From an uncultured Lachnospiraceae bacterium (GTDB lineage Bacteria > Bacillota > Clostridia > Lachnospirales > Lachnospiraceae): DNA of 41,309 bases. The notes under the pieces are model-generated. The model was not told the origin of the DNA. It was given only the letters and a program-made list of their open reading frames with translations, and ran no database searches. Positions 17,501 to 24,426 of this stretch are shown here, piece by piece (within the stretch, counting starts at the first letter, position 1; the number at the start of each line of letters is the position of its first letter). The position numbers and the translations under genes are program-made. The stretch is taken from positions 1 through 41,309 of the forward strand of contig CAJUBR010000016.1 in the NCBI GenBank assembly GCA_910584695.1, written 5' to 3'.

Positions 17501-17960
17501 GATAAAGACTTTTATCCGGACTTAAGTTACTTATCACATTTTCCAGTACTTTATCTGTAATCTGATACTGGCAGAATTCCGATAAAATAGATTTTACCTC
17601 ATCCACAAATCCCTGCTTCCCTACCATACTCCCATAATAGGAAAGTTCCTTCTGATGTTTTTTCATCAATTTCATGATCAGCATGCTTTTTCCGTAGTCA
17701 TCTAAGATATCCCGTGTATGAACATTCAGCTCATCAAATACTTTAAAAGCCAGTCTGGTAAAGCTTAAAATTGAAATATCCATAGTTCCGCCATTGGGAT
17801 GAAGTCTTACCATATCCTGCTCTGCTGCCAGATTAGACTGCTCTGGAAGCATAAAAAGAATGGGACTATGTCCTTCTTTCATGGATGACGTTATCATCTC
17901 TTTATACATATATGTTGTTTTGCCGGTTCCGCTGCCGCCAAGAATAAATTGTATTGCCAT
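14589..17960 (-). CDS. addB: Helicase-nuclease subunit AddB
   Basis: AddB is the partner of AddA; its inactive helicase fold recognises Chi and its nuclease domain cuts the 5' strand. The 1123-residue protein begins with a P-loop, FILGGSGTGKTTYM, has the UvrD-like segment VSGTNEGLIP near residue 605, and ends in a RecB-type nuclease (KVIDYKSGVKDIDYVKMYEG). An iron-sulfur cluster is expected from one cysteine in ETYAGCAYQFFLKFG and three in CNLCDYKSIC near the C-terminus. It overlaps addA by four bases and heads the operon. A short 149-base region separates it from a divergent membrane-protein gene; a -10-like TATACT is seen there, but no matching -35. Confidence 0.96.
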   Translation of the reverse strand: MAIQFILGGSGTGKTTYMYKEMITSSMKEGHSPILFMLPEQSNLAAEQDMVRLHPNGGTMDISILSFTRLAFKVFDELNVHTRDILDDYGKSMLIMKLMKKHQKELSYYGSMVGKQGFVDEVKSILSEFCQYQITDKVLENVISNLSPDKSLYHKLSDLRILFNAFEEEMKDSYMVTEQILSLLKEVAGDSELLRNADIYFDGFTGFTPVQYGVLEEMMKLGGNLYFSFTMDENLFGKNDYSEHGLFRLGKDSVDRLCKLAQENGITVLPHVGMVHNYRLEGKEDLKHLERQMFRFPVGTYDKKTENITILSAKDVKTEILYIARTIKKYVMEKGYHYRDFAVITGDLNEQAALWKQIMEQIEVPYFLDFREPLMHNPVAEMIAIVMELFRSDFSFESVFALLKTGFLDIKMERVYSLENYALKYGVRGYSWWRESFKGGVKGLHQLNETRKEFMEKISQIVPVFLKKKLPAKDYIEAIYNFMSTGKMAEKLQEKSIWLEKQGDIREAKAYAQVYDKLITVLDKTMDILGEEEIEREHFMEILMTGISDIQLGVIPSTLDQVMIGDMERTRLHHVRILFVSGTNEGLIPKNESGKGILVDKDRQQIKDMHVALAPDSREEIFLQQFYLYLQVTQPSEYLVITSRRTDQKGNALQPSYFVNRILHLFPLLIPGKAEDVMKESLPTTEAELVADFTDRLAGGNMQDSSVLHMMEQRKPDTMKQILDGYFYNNHAGVLDRAIARNLYGEHMVHSVSRLETYAGCAYQFFLKFGLKLAKREEYTVETSNIGTILHAVMEEFFKQVKDGVIDPVHMTKEQIDKKVEAFTREAAKNENETIFESSYRRRHQLEVFVRIAKRSIENLCRHLEQGGMQPAYFEKKFSPEDRLGYIDMLLEENIRMELSGIVDRVDIKETKDAVYVKVIDYKSGVKDIDYVKMYEGRQLQLTVYMSVMMEWLQRKYPDKKIIPTGMYYYHIYDPIIEETDETKLEQKRIESSRLAGLVNQEEESLRLMDGKTGLVAPVNYKKDGELGSVNKALVSTEDLAQISEFVRNKMIEIGTDITHGQIEMNPEKGEYNSPCNLCDYKSICRFESGLGGNTYRIKTQLDKEEVKNRILKKEQEKGDENA

Positions 17961-18109
17961 ACCTTGTCCTTTCTAAGTTCTGATTTTACAATTAATATCT
18001 ATAGTATAACATATGAGAAACACAAACAGAGTATAAATCTTAAATTTTCTGGTTCTAATTTCCGGTTTCATTTCATATTCTTATAATAACAATCATTGGG
18101 AGGAATTTT

Positions 18110-18580
18110 ATGGGCACACAGACAAAAATTGTCGTAATTAAAGCAAAAGAAATTATTTATACTGGAATCTTTCTCGTCCTTGGGATTTTACTAATCGTAT
18201 TACTGATTAACATGTTTGGAAAAGGCAAAGAAAGTGAGAGTAAGACGGCTGGTAAATATGTTCCCGGAGTATATTCCTCAACCATCTCGCTAGGTGAGAA
18301 CACCTTAAACGTTGCCGTAACGGTGGATTCCGAAACGGTAAGCGGTGTAAGCATCGAAAACCTTGACGAAACGGTTACAACTATGTATCCATTACTTGAA
18401 CCTGCTTTAAATGAAATCAATAACCAGATTTCGGTTGTAAACAGTGTGGATGATATTACCTATTCCAAAGAAAATCAGTATACGTATATCATATTAAACC
18501 AGGCAATTAAAAATGCCCTCGAGCAGGCATCCGTATCCAAGTCAAAAAGCTCACTGCAAAAAACGGAGCATGGAATTTGA
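18110..18580 (+). CDS. Membrane-anchored FMN-binding-domain-like protein
   Basis: The 156-residue protein has one N-terminal membrane helix (about 16-36, YTGIFLVLGILLIVLLINMF) and an exported domain. This domain has the architecture of the FMN-binding (RnfG/NqrC type) domain: GKYVPGVYSSTISLG, then a segment TVDSETVSGVSIENLDET, then YPLLEPALNEINNQ, then YTYIILNQAIKNALEQA. The threonine of the SGAT motif that carries covalent FMN in RnfG-like proteins is not present; the equivalent place reads VDDITYSKENQY. It may therefore bind no flavin. GGGAGGAATTTT precedes the ATG. It stands alone, divergent from addB and convergent with the acyltransferase gene, with a strong terminator after it. The fold assignment is by pattern and is moderate. 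Confidence 0.7.
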   Translation: MGTQTKIVVIKAKEIIYTGIFLVLGILLIVLLINMFGKGKESESKTAGKYVPGVYSSTISLGENTLNVAVTVDSETVSGVSIENLDETVTTMYPLLEPALNEINNQISVVNSVDDITYSKENQYTYIILNQAIKNALEQASVSKSKSSLQKTEHGI

Positions 18581-18682
18581 GACGCCACAGGCAGCGGGGT
18601 ATTGTCCCTTACAGCATTCGCCAAATATATGTGCAGACACATCTGCTTGGCTCATTGCTCGCGGGAATAAATTTCATTTTGC

Positions 18683-18746
18683 AAAAAGAGGCATCACCGA
18701 TACGAATTATCTTAATTATCCTATCCGTATCAGGTGATGCCTCTTT
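18683..18746. terminator. Bidirectional terminator
   Basis: A very long stem: AAAAGAGGCATCACC plus GATACG pairs with CGTATC plus GGTGATGCCTCTTTT, with one bulged base and a 21-base loop. It is flanked by A-runs and T-runs, so it works on both strands between two convergent genes. Confidence 0.9.
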
Positions 18747-18760
18747 TCGTAGAAACCCGA

Positions 18761-19432
18761 TCATTCAAATTTTTGTATAATGTCTTCTTTCCCTTTATAT
18801 ATGCTATGTGCCGGCACCACACCTCTTACCATACTGACCGGATATACATTCGAATCCCTGCAGATTACAGAGCCTGGATTTAATACGGAATTACATCCGA
18901 TCTCCACATGGTCACCCAGCATAGCCCCGAATTTTTTAAGTCCGGTGTCAATATCAAAGTCTGCTCCTTTCACATGCACTAATGTCTTATCTGCTTTTAC
19001 ATTAGAAGTAATGGACCCTGCACCCATATGAGAATAAAAGCCTAATACGGAATCCCCTACATAATTGTAGTGGGGTACCTGAACATGATTAAATAAAATA
19101 ACATTTTTTAATTCTGTGGAATTTCCCACTACGCAGTCATTACCGACTAAGGCATTCCCCCTGATAAAAGCTCCCGGTCTTACCTCTGTGCGCTCACCGA
19201 TAATACACGGTCCTGTAATATAATTATTCGGATAAATCTTTGCGGATTTTGCAATCCAGACATTTTCTTCTTTTTCCTCATAAATATCTGCCGGAAGAGT
19301 TTTTCCAATTTCTTTAATAAAGTCCCCTATCTTAGGAAGAGCTTCCCATGGATAAGTTAATCCCTCCAATAATGGTTTTGCCAGTGTTTCATTTAGGTCA
19401 TATAATTCTTTGATTGTCACCTGTTCCTGCAT
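18761..19432 (-). CDS. Left-handed beta-helix (hexapeptide) transferase, GlmU-C-terminus-like
   Basis: The protein (223 residues) has a short helical N-terminal part and then hexapeptide repeats from about residue 68 (AKIYPNNYITGPCIIGERTE, RPGAFIRGNALVGNDCVVGN, TELKNVILFNHVQVPHYNY and so on), characteristic of the GlmU C-terminal domain. There is no nucleotidyltransferase half, so it is not a full GlmU despite its frequent annotation as UDP-GlcNAc pyrophosphorylase. It is probably an acyl- or nucleotidyl-sugar-linked enzyme acting in the cytoplasm on envelope precursors; the substrate is unknown. The ATG at 19432 has GGAGG eight bases upstream, whereas the in-frame ATG at 19465 has none. The next gene upstream is 89 bases away. 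Confidence 0.85.
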   Translation of the reverse strand: MQEQVTIKELYDLNETLAKPLLEGLTYPWEALPKIGDFIKEIGKTLPADIYEEKEENVWIAKSAKIYPNNYITGPCIIGERTEVRPGAFIRGNALVGNDCVVGNSTELKNVILFNHVQVPHYNYVGDSVLGFYSHMGAGSITSNVKADKTLVHVKGADFDIDTGLKKFGAMLGDHVEIGCNSVLNPGSVICRDSNVYPVSMVRGVVPAHSIYKGKEDIIQKFE

Positions 19433-19521
19433 TATTATATCCTCCATCCCAAAATCAGTTTCCACGCTGCAAGCAGCAAAGTATTAAATTCTCACAATAT
19501 TTTATCCATTTTATCATGGAA

Positions 19522-20055
19522 TCATTCTACTTGCAACGAATACTCTAAAAACTCCGGTGTTTTTGACCAGTATTTTATACCCCAGTTTTCGAAATTCCAC
19601 TCCTCCATATAGTCGTTGCACTCATAGTCAATATAATAAATCATTTCATCCTGAATCACAAAGTTTGTAGGAAAATAATCAATATTTAAATGAAGGGAAT
19701 ACACCTTACGGCACATCTGCTTGATCTGCTCCAGATATTCCTCTTTCATCTGATCATGCAAAACCATATCATAAATTGTTGGACCGTTAATATATTCCTT
19801 TAAAATTCTCTCCCTCTCCTCGTCTAAATCAATCATTTCCGGTATTCGTATGCCCGTCCTTAAAAGACGCTGATAATCGTTTTTTTCAGCTTCTATTTTA
19901 TTCCCAAACTGATAATAATCACAGGGTTCATGATGAATCTGTTTTCCTACATATTGCTGTTTTCCATCTGATACTAAGTAGGAATAACCGCCCTTTCCAT
20001 GTCCTAACAGTTTAACCACATGATATTCCTTATCATTGATACGCATTGTTTTCAT
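19522..20055 (-). CDS. Mini protein-kinase-like fold protein (RIO/Bud32/choline-kinase-like)
   Basis: The 177-residue protein keeps the catalytic core of the kinase fold but little else. It has a glycine loop LGHGKGGYSYLV (about 17-28), a lysine in YVGKQI (Lys38), an alpha-C glutamate near 55-57, a hinge at EYINGPTIYDM, and a catalytic loop NIDYFPTNFVI (Asp126, Asn131) followed by YYIDYECN (Asp143), in place of DFG. The usual HRD or HGD histidine is replaced by asparagine. The C-lobe after residue 150 is nearly absent. The start overlaps the glucan hydrolase stop as ATGA, with AGGAGG seven bases upstream, so the two proteins are made together. A small-molecule (sugar or maltodextrin) kinase is an attractive inference; a protein kinase is also possible. 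Confidence 0.75.
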   Translation of the reverse strand: MKTMRINDKEYHVVKLLGHGKGGYSYLVSDGKQQYVGKQIHHEPCDYYQFGNKIEAEKNDYQRLLRTGIRIPEMIDLDEERERILKEYINGPTIYDMVLHDQMKEEYLEQIKQMCRKVYSLHLNIDYFPTNFVIQDEMIYYIDYECNDYMEEWNFENWGIKYWSKTPEFLEYSLQVE

Positions 20056-21854
20056 ATCTGATCCTCCTCTGCTTTAACATATGCAGGCACACTTGGCTCG
20101 TTGCCCGCAAAAATCAAAACACCATTCTCCTTCAGACACCGATTATCATAACCTCTGGAATATAGGATACCTCTAACATCCTGTAGTATTACATTTTCTT
20201 TTGATGCATTCAGATAGACTTCTAAAATACTCCCGTTTTTTTCATCTATTTTTTGATAATGAATGCATCTTGGATTTCCTGTATCCTGTTTCCATATTAT
20301 TTTAGTGCTTTTCATCTGCGAAAAACCCCTTCTAAGTGCAATTAACCGTTTCACATCCTTTATCACATCATCATACATTCCTGCATCTATTTTATCCCAC
20401 GGCATACATCTTCTGTTATCCGGATCAGCACCACCTGGCATTGCAATTTCCGTTCCGTAGTATATGCAGGGAGAACCCGACATCGTCATTAAAACCACAA
20501 GCTGTTGAAAGAAAATATCCAGATTCCCACATCTTGTATATGCCCTTTCTATATCATGGCTGTCTAAAAAATTAAACAACGCACGATTTATCTGCTCCGG
20601 ATATAAACTGTAACACCGGTTCATACTGTACATAAACTCTTTGGAATCCTTCTTGTTATCCACCCAGAAATTATTAAGACTCTCCACAAACGGATAATTC
20701 ATAACGGAATCATATTCATCCCCAAGCAGCCACGAAACTGCATCATGCCATATTTCACCCAACAAAAACAGTTCTGGATTCATCTTTTTCAATTCATAAT
20801 GCAATACTTTTAAGAAAGAATGTGCCACTTCATTTCCCACATCAAATCGTATCCCGTCAACCTTCCATTCTTTTACCCAATATCTGCATATATCCGTAAA
20901 ATAACGTACAACCTCCGGATGATTTGTATTTAACTTAGGCATATATGCTGCAAATGCAAAGGAATAATATCTTCCATCCTTTGTTGAAGTCGTCCCCTGA
21001 TCCGTCAATGGCTGATGAATAAAAAACCAGTCATAATAGCGGGACTGTTTTCCATTTAATAATACATCCTTCCATGCAAAAAATTCATTACCGCTATGAT
21101 TGAAAACTGCATCCAGCATAACCTTTATTCCTAAATTATGTGCCTCGTCTATGAGACTTTTCATATCTGCTTCATCACCAAAATCCGGATCAATTTTAGT
21201 GTAATCTGTCGTGTTGTATTTATGATTCGAATCCGCTTTAAAAACGGGCATCAAATAAATACCATTTACCCCCAGTTCCTTTAAATAGGGTAGTTTCATT
21301 CTAATCCCTTTCAAATCCCCGCCAAAATAATCCTCATGGGTTATCTGCTTGTCATCATTCCACGCTTTTACCTCTACACTCTTTTTCCTGTTATCCCCTC
21401 TTAAAAAACGATCCGGCATAATCTGGTACCACACGATATCTTCCACCCATGCCGGCGGCTGACAGACATCCGAGGAATTTAACCATGGAAATTTAAAATA
21501 CTGTTTCATTCTGCCCTCAGTTTTCATTTCCTGCTCCGTATAAAAGTCATCCTCAAACAAATAAATTTTCTCCTCATTGTTCCATATTTCAAAATAATAT
21601 TGTTCCCTCTTATATTGGGGGCTAAGCTGTACGCTCCATATCCATGCATATTTTAATTCTTTATACGGTTTCATCGGCACAGATTTGCCTTCCCAGTGAC
21701 GAAATGCCGAACAGCCTGCTATATATGGGTCTTCATGAATTAAATTTACTCCTGTTACATCCTTTCCTGTCCGGATTTGAATGACGATTTCCTCTTTATT
21801 TAATGCATAACAATCTGTAAATGCACTCCTGTGTATTATACTTTCTAATCTCAT
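20052..21854 (-). CDS. GH13 alpha-glucan hydrolase (cyclomaltodextrinase/neopullulanase-like)
   Basis: An intracellular alpha-amylase-family enzyme of 600 residues that hydrolyses maltodextrins or cyclodextrins. An N-terminal beta-rich domain resembling the CBM34 domain of neopullulanases (about 1-120) precedes a (beta/alpha)8 barrel. Conserved regions are DAVFNH (I), GIRFDVGNEV with the nucleophile aspartate (II), LLGEIWHD with the acid-base glutamate (III) and FLDSHDIER (IV); YGTEIAMPGGADPDNRRCMPW follows. There is no signal peptide, so it acts on imported glucans. The ATG at 21854 has AGGAGG eight bases upstream; a GTG at 21863 is too close. It is divergent from an AraC regulator and coupled to a kinase-like gene. 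Exact substrate cannot be read from the sequence. Confidence 0.92.
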   Translation of the reverse strand: MRLESIIHRSAFTDCYALNKEEIVIQIRTGKDVTGVNLIHEDPYIAGCSAFRHWEGKSVPMKPYKELKYAWIWSVQLSPQYKREQYYFEIWNNEEKIYLFEDDFYTEQEMKTEGRMKQYFKFPWLNSSDVCQPPAWVEDIVWYQIMPDRFLRGDNRKKSVEVKAWNDDKQITHEDYFGGDLKGIRMKLPYLKELGVNGIYLMPVFKADSNHKYNTTDYTKIDPDFGDEADMKSLIDEAHNLGIKVMLDAVFNHSGNEFFAWKDVLLNGKQSRYYDWFFIHQPLTDQGTTSTKDGRYYSFAFAAYMPKLNTNHPEVVRYFTDICRYWVKEWKVDGIRFDVGNEVAHSFLKVLHYELKKMNPELFLLGEIWHDAVSWLLGDEYDSVMNYPFVESLNNFWVDNKKDSKEFMYSMNRCYSLYPEQINRALFNFLDSHDIERAYTRCGNLDIFFQQLVVLMTMSGSPCIYYGTEIAMPGGADPDNRRCMPWDKIDAGMYDDVIKDVKRLIALRRGFSQMKSTKIIWKQDTGNPRCIHYQKIDEKNGSILEVYLNASKENVILQDVRGILYSRGYDNRCLKENGVLIFAGNEPSVPAYVKAEEDQI

Positions 21855-21870
21855 ATATTGCACCTCCTAC

Positions 21871-21899
21871 TTGCATTATACTCTGTTAACCTATATAAT
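21871..21899 (+). promoter_or_regulatory. Sigma-A promoter of araC-family gene, overlapping the divergent amylase -10
   Basis: Plus strand: -35 TTGCAT (21871-21876), 17-base spacer, -10 TATAAT (21894-21899). On the minus strand a perfect TATAAT (complement of 21875-21880), with a poor -35, probably serves the amylase gene; the two sites share DNA, so they cannot be used at the same time. Confidence 0.7.
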
Positions 21900-21954
21900 T
21901 CTTACAATATATTCTTTCTTTTTTAACACAAAACTATGATTTGGAGGTGTTCTA

Positions 21955-22887
21955 ATGAATAATATAATGCATGAAACCAAAATCCATGGAAAGCTTTCTT
22001 TCCCCTTTATTGTCTATCGTGGAAATATTCCTGAATATCTTCATTCCTATCCGCTTCACTGGCACGACGAAATGGAAATCATCTATATTACAGAAGGTAC
22101 TGGTATCATTACTGCTCAAGCATCAAAATACACACTGCACTCCAAGGATATGATGATTCTTCCACCTCAGACTCTTCATTCCATTGAACAGGCAGGAAAT
22201 AACAAAATGGAATACTTTAATATTTTATTTTCTTTTTCCCTGTTACAGAATAACACCACTGATGACTGCTATCAAAAATATTATTTACCCTTTTTTGATC
22301 ATAGCAGAATCTTTCCCACTCTCCTTACAGGCAGTGAAAGCTTAAACCAGCTTCTTCTGCCTTATGTCAAAGACTTAATCGAACATAGAAAGCAAGGCAG
22401 CTCGTATGAGTTAATGGTAAAATCTGATCTCTTAGCTATCCTGCATCATTTATACCAATATAGCACTCCATCTAATGACATAGAACTTTCCCGCCGGAAT
22501 ACCTATGATAAAGTAAAAAAACTACTTACCTATATTCAGGAAAACTATAATAATAGCATTCCCATCCAGCAGGCTGCCGACATCTGCGGCTTTTCCAAAA
22601 GCCATTTTATGAAACTGTTTAAGGATTTGACCGGAACAGGCTTTACACAATATTTAAAGGATTACCGTTTAGAGATTGCTGCAAACCAGCTTATTGAAAC
22701 AAACCAGAAAATTATTGAAATATCCGAAAATACCGGGTTTCATAACCCTTCTTATTTTACACGTTCCTTTTTTCAGAAATATGGTGTGACTCCATCCGAT
22801 TATAGAAGGAGTTATTTAAAATCCATCCCTACCGATTCTGAGGATGATAATCCGTCTTCTCTGCCTGTCGTTTCTGACCTTTCATAG
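21955..22887 (+). CDS. AraC-family transcriptional regulator with cupin domain
   Basis: The 310-residue protein has an N-terminal cupin-like sensing domain (HSYPLHWHDEMEIIYITEG at about 31-50, then the segment ending MMILPPQTLHSIE) and a C-terminal double helix-turn-helix domain (IPIQQAADICGFSKSHFMKL near 202 and IIEISENTGFHNPSYFTRSF near 250). GGAGG lies seven bases before the ATG. It is read away from the glucan hydrolase gene with a 100-base shared promoter region, so it probably controls that operon in response to a sugar; the direction of control (activator is usual for the family) is inference. It converges with the AAA ATPase gene at 22919 with only 31 bases between. Confidence 0.93.
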   Translation: MNNIMHETKIHGKLSFPFIVYRGNIPEYLHSYPLHWHDEMEIIYITEGTGIITAQASKYTLHSKDMMILPPQTLHSIEQAGNNKMEYFNILFSFSLLQNNTTDDCYQKYYLPFFDHSRIFPTLLTGSESLNQLLLPYVKDLIEHRKQGSSYELMVKSDLLAILHHLYQYSTPSNDIELSRRNTYDKVKKLLTYIQENYNNSIPIQQAADICGFSKSHFMKLFKDLTGTGFTQYLKDYRLEIAANQLIETNQKIIEISENTGFHNPSYFTRSFFQKYGVTPSDYRRSYLKSIPTDSEDDNPSSLPVVSDLS

Positions 22888-22918
22888 CAAAATACTTTAT
22901 CCATTTGCTGTATCTGGT

Positions 22919-24214
22919 TTAGATACAAAATGCAGCATAAAGAGGTACAATCTTTTTTCCATCCTCAAAGCCAAAGTTTTTTGTGGAGAGCTTAATTGCA
23001 TAATCCGGTTTATAGGTTTCCATATATACCCTTAAGCTCTTTGCCCTTGTGTTATCTGCCGATTTGACCTCAATAGGTATCAACTTTCCTTCACGCTGAA
23101 TGACAAAATCAATTTCAGCCCCTCTCTCAGACTTCCAATAGTAGGTGCTATATCCATTAATGGCAAGCTGCACATTCACATAATTTTCAGCCATTCCACC
23201 CTTAAAGTCGTTCAATTCCTCCACCATATAAAGAATGTCATTTGCCACTATCTCCTTCTTGGCACAAAGCAAACCTAAATCCGATACATAAATCTTAAAC
23301 GCATCAATATCACGGTAATTCTCAAGAGGTTTTTTAATTTGCTCCACCTTATAGACCTGTGACACAATACCAGACAGGCAGAGCCATTCGAGGGCATTCT
23401 CAAATTCGGAGGCACGCCCTCCTTTTTTAATCAGCTTGTATTGGAAACGGGTATTTTTCTTTGAAAGCTGCACGGTAATATTATCATAGGCAAGCCGTGT
23501 TTTCTTGATCTCATTCAAGCTGTTATACTTACTCATATCATTGAGGTAACTTGCAAGAATGGTATCCTGTGTGTGGCGGATAAGAATATAATCCTTCACA
23601 TCCGCAAACTGCATGACACATTCAGGCATACCACCCACAACGAGATACTGGCGATATCGCTGCATAGCGGCATCATGGAAAGCGGCGGGCAACGGAGTAT
23701 CGGTTTCAAAGCACTTTTTTATCTGCTCCACAAGACTGTTCTCCCCCATGGCAAGCATAAATTCTTCCATATCCATCGGATACAGAGTTTTCATATCTAC
23801 CTTGCCAACAGGAAACGAAAATTTTGCCCTGTTAACTGCCACACCAAGAAGACTGCCTGCTACAATAATATGATAATCCGGTGCGTCCTCGCAAAAATAT
23901 TTTAAACAAGTTAATGCCCGTTCACAAAGCTGCACCTCATCAAATACAATCAGCGTTTTTTCCCGAACAATCGTCTGACCTGCAATGTGAGATAAAATCG
24001 GTATCAAATATTCGGGACTGATGTTTTCCTCAAAAGTTTCATTCAGTTTTGGATTGGTTTCAAAATTAAAATATGCCACATTTTCGTAGCACTTTCGTCC
24101 GAACTCCAGAATAGAATATGTTTTACCGACCTGCCTCGCCCCTTGCAGAATAAGAGGCTTGCGATGCTTATTTTCTTTCCACGCTTCTAAGAAGCTCATA
24201 ATCTTCCGATACAT
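22919..24214 (-). CDS. AAA-type ATPase with DUF4143 (COG1373 family)
   Basis: The 431-residue protein has a P-loop LQGARQVGKTYSI at about 22-34, Walker B TLIVFDEVQLC near 87, sensor region IIVAGSLLGVAV near 115 and a C-terminal DUF4143 domain. This domain ends in a PD-(D/E)XK-like motif, GAEIDFVIQ then PIEVKSA (about 365-390). Proteins of this family are common in gut Firmicutes and are often in accessory or mobile regions; function is poorly known. The start has AAGGAGG ten bases before the ATG. Base composition of the gene looks less AT-rich than its flanks, suggesting recent gain. It has its own promoter and a palindrome between promoter and start. Confidence 0.9.
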   Translation of the reverse strand: MYRKIMSFLEAWKENKHRKPLILQGARQVGKTYSILEFGRKCYENVAYFNFETNPKLNETFEENISPEYLIPILSHIAGQTIVREKTLIVFDEVQLCERALTCLKYFCEDAPDYHIIVAGSLLGVAVNRAKFSFPVGKVDMKTLYPMDMEEFMLAMGENSLVEQIKKCFETDTPLPAAFHDAAMQRYRQYLVVGGMPECVMQFADVKDYILIRHTQDTILASYLNDMSKYNSLNEIKKTRLAYDNITVQLSKKNTRFQYKLIKKGGRASEFENALEWLCLSGIVSQVYKVEQIKKPLENYRDIDAFKIYVSDLGLLCAKKEIVANDILYMVEELNDFKGGMAENYVNVQLAINGYSTYYWKSERGAEIDFVIQREGKLIPIEVKSADNTRAKSLRVYMETYKPDYAIKLSTKNFGFEDGKKIVPLYAAFCI

Positions 24215-24251
24215 AAATCAGCCCTCCTTAAAGGTACAAACCATAATATAT

Positions 24252-24268
24252 CATGAATGTTGTTCATG
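24252..24268. repeat. Palindrome in leader of the AAA ATPase gene
   Basis: CATGAA, five bases, TTCATG, between the predicted transcription start and the ATPase gene. The core CATGAA recurs on the same strand at 24372-24377. It may be an operator, perhaps for self-repression. Confidence 0.4.
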
Positions 24269-24310
24269 GTCAGCATTTAGAAAAATCACCCTTGCAAGCA
24301 ATTTTTCTTC

Positions 24311-24339
24311 ATTATATCATGCATTCGTGTAAATATCAA
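24311..24339 (-). promoter_or_regulatory. Sigma-A promoter of AAA ATPase gene
   Basis: Minus strand: -35 TTGATA (24339-24334), 17-base spacer, -10 TATAAT (24316-24311). Confidence 0.8.
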
Positions 24340-24426
24340 CGCATATATCTTTATTATAATCATTAAATTGCATGAATATTTTCGCATATTTTTCAAAATA
24401 CGACACAAGAAAAGCAAAAGAACTGC

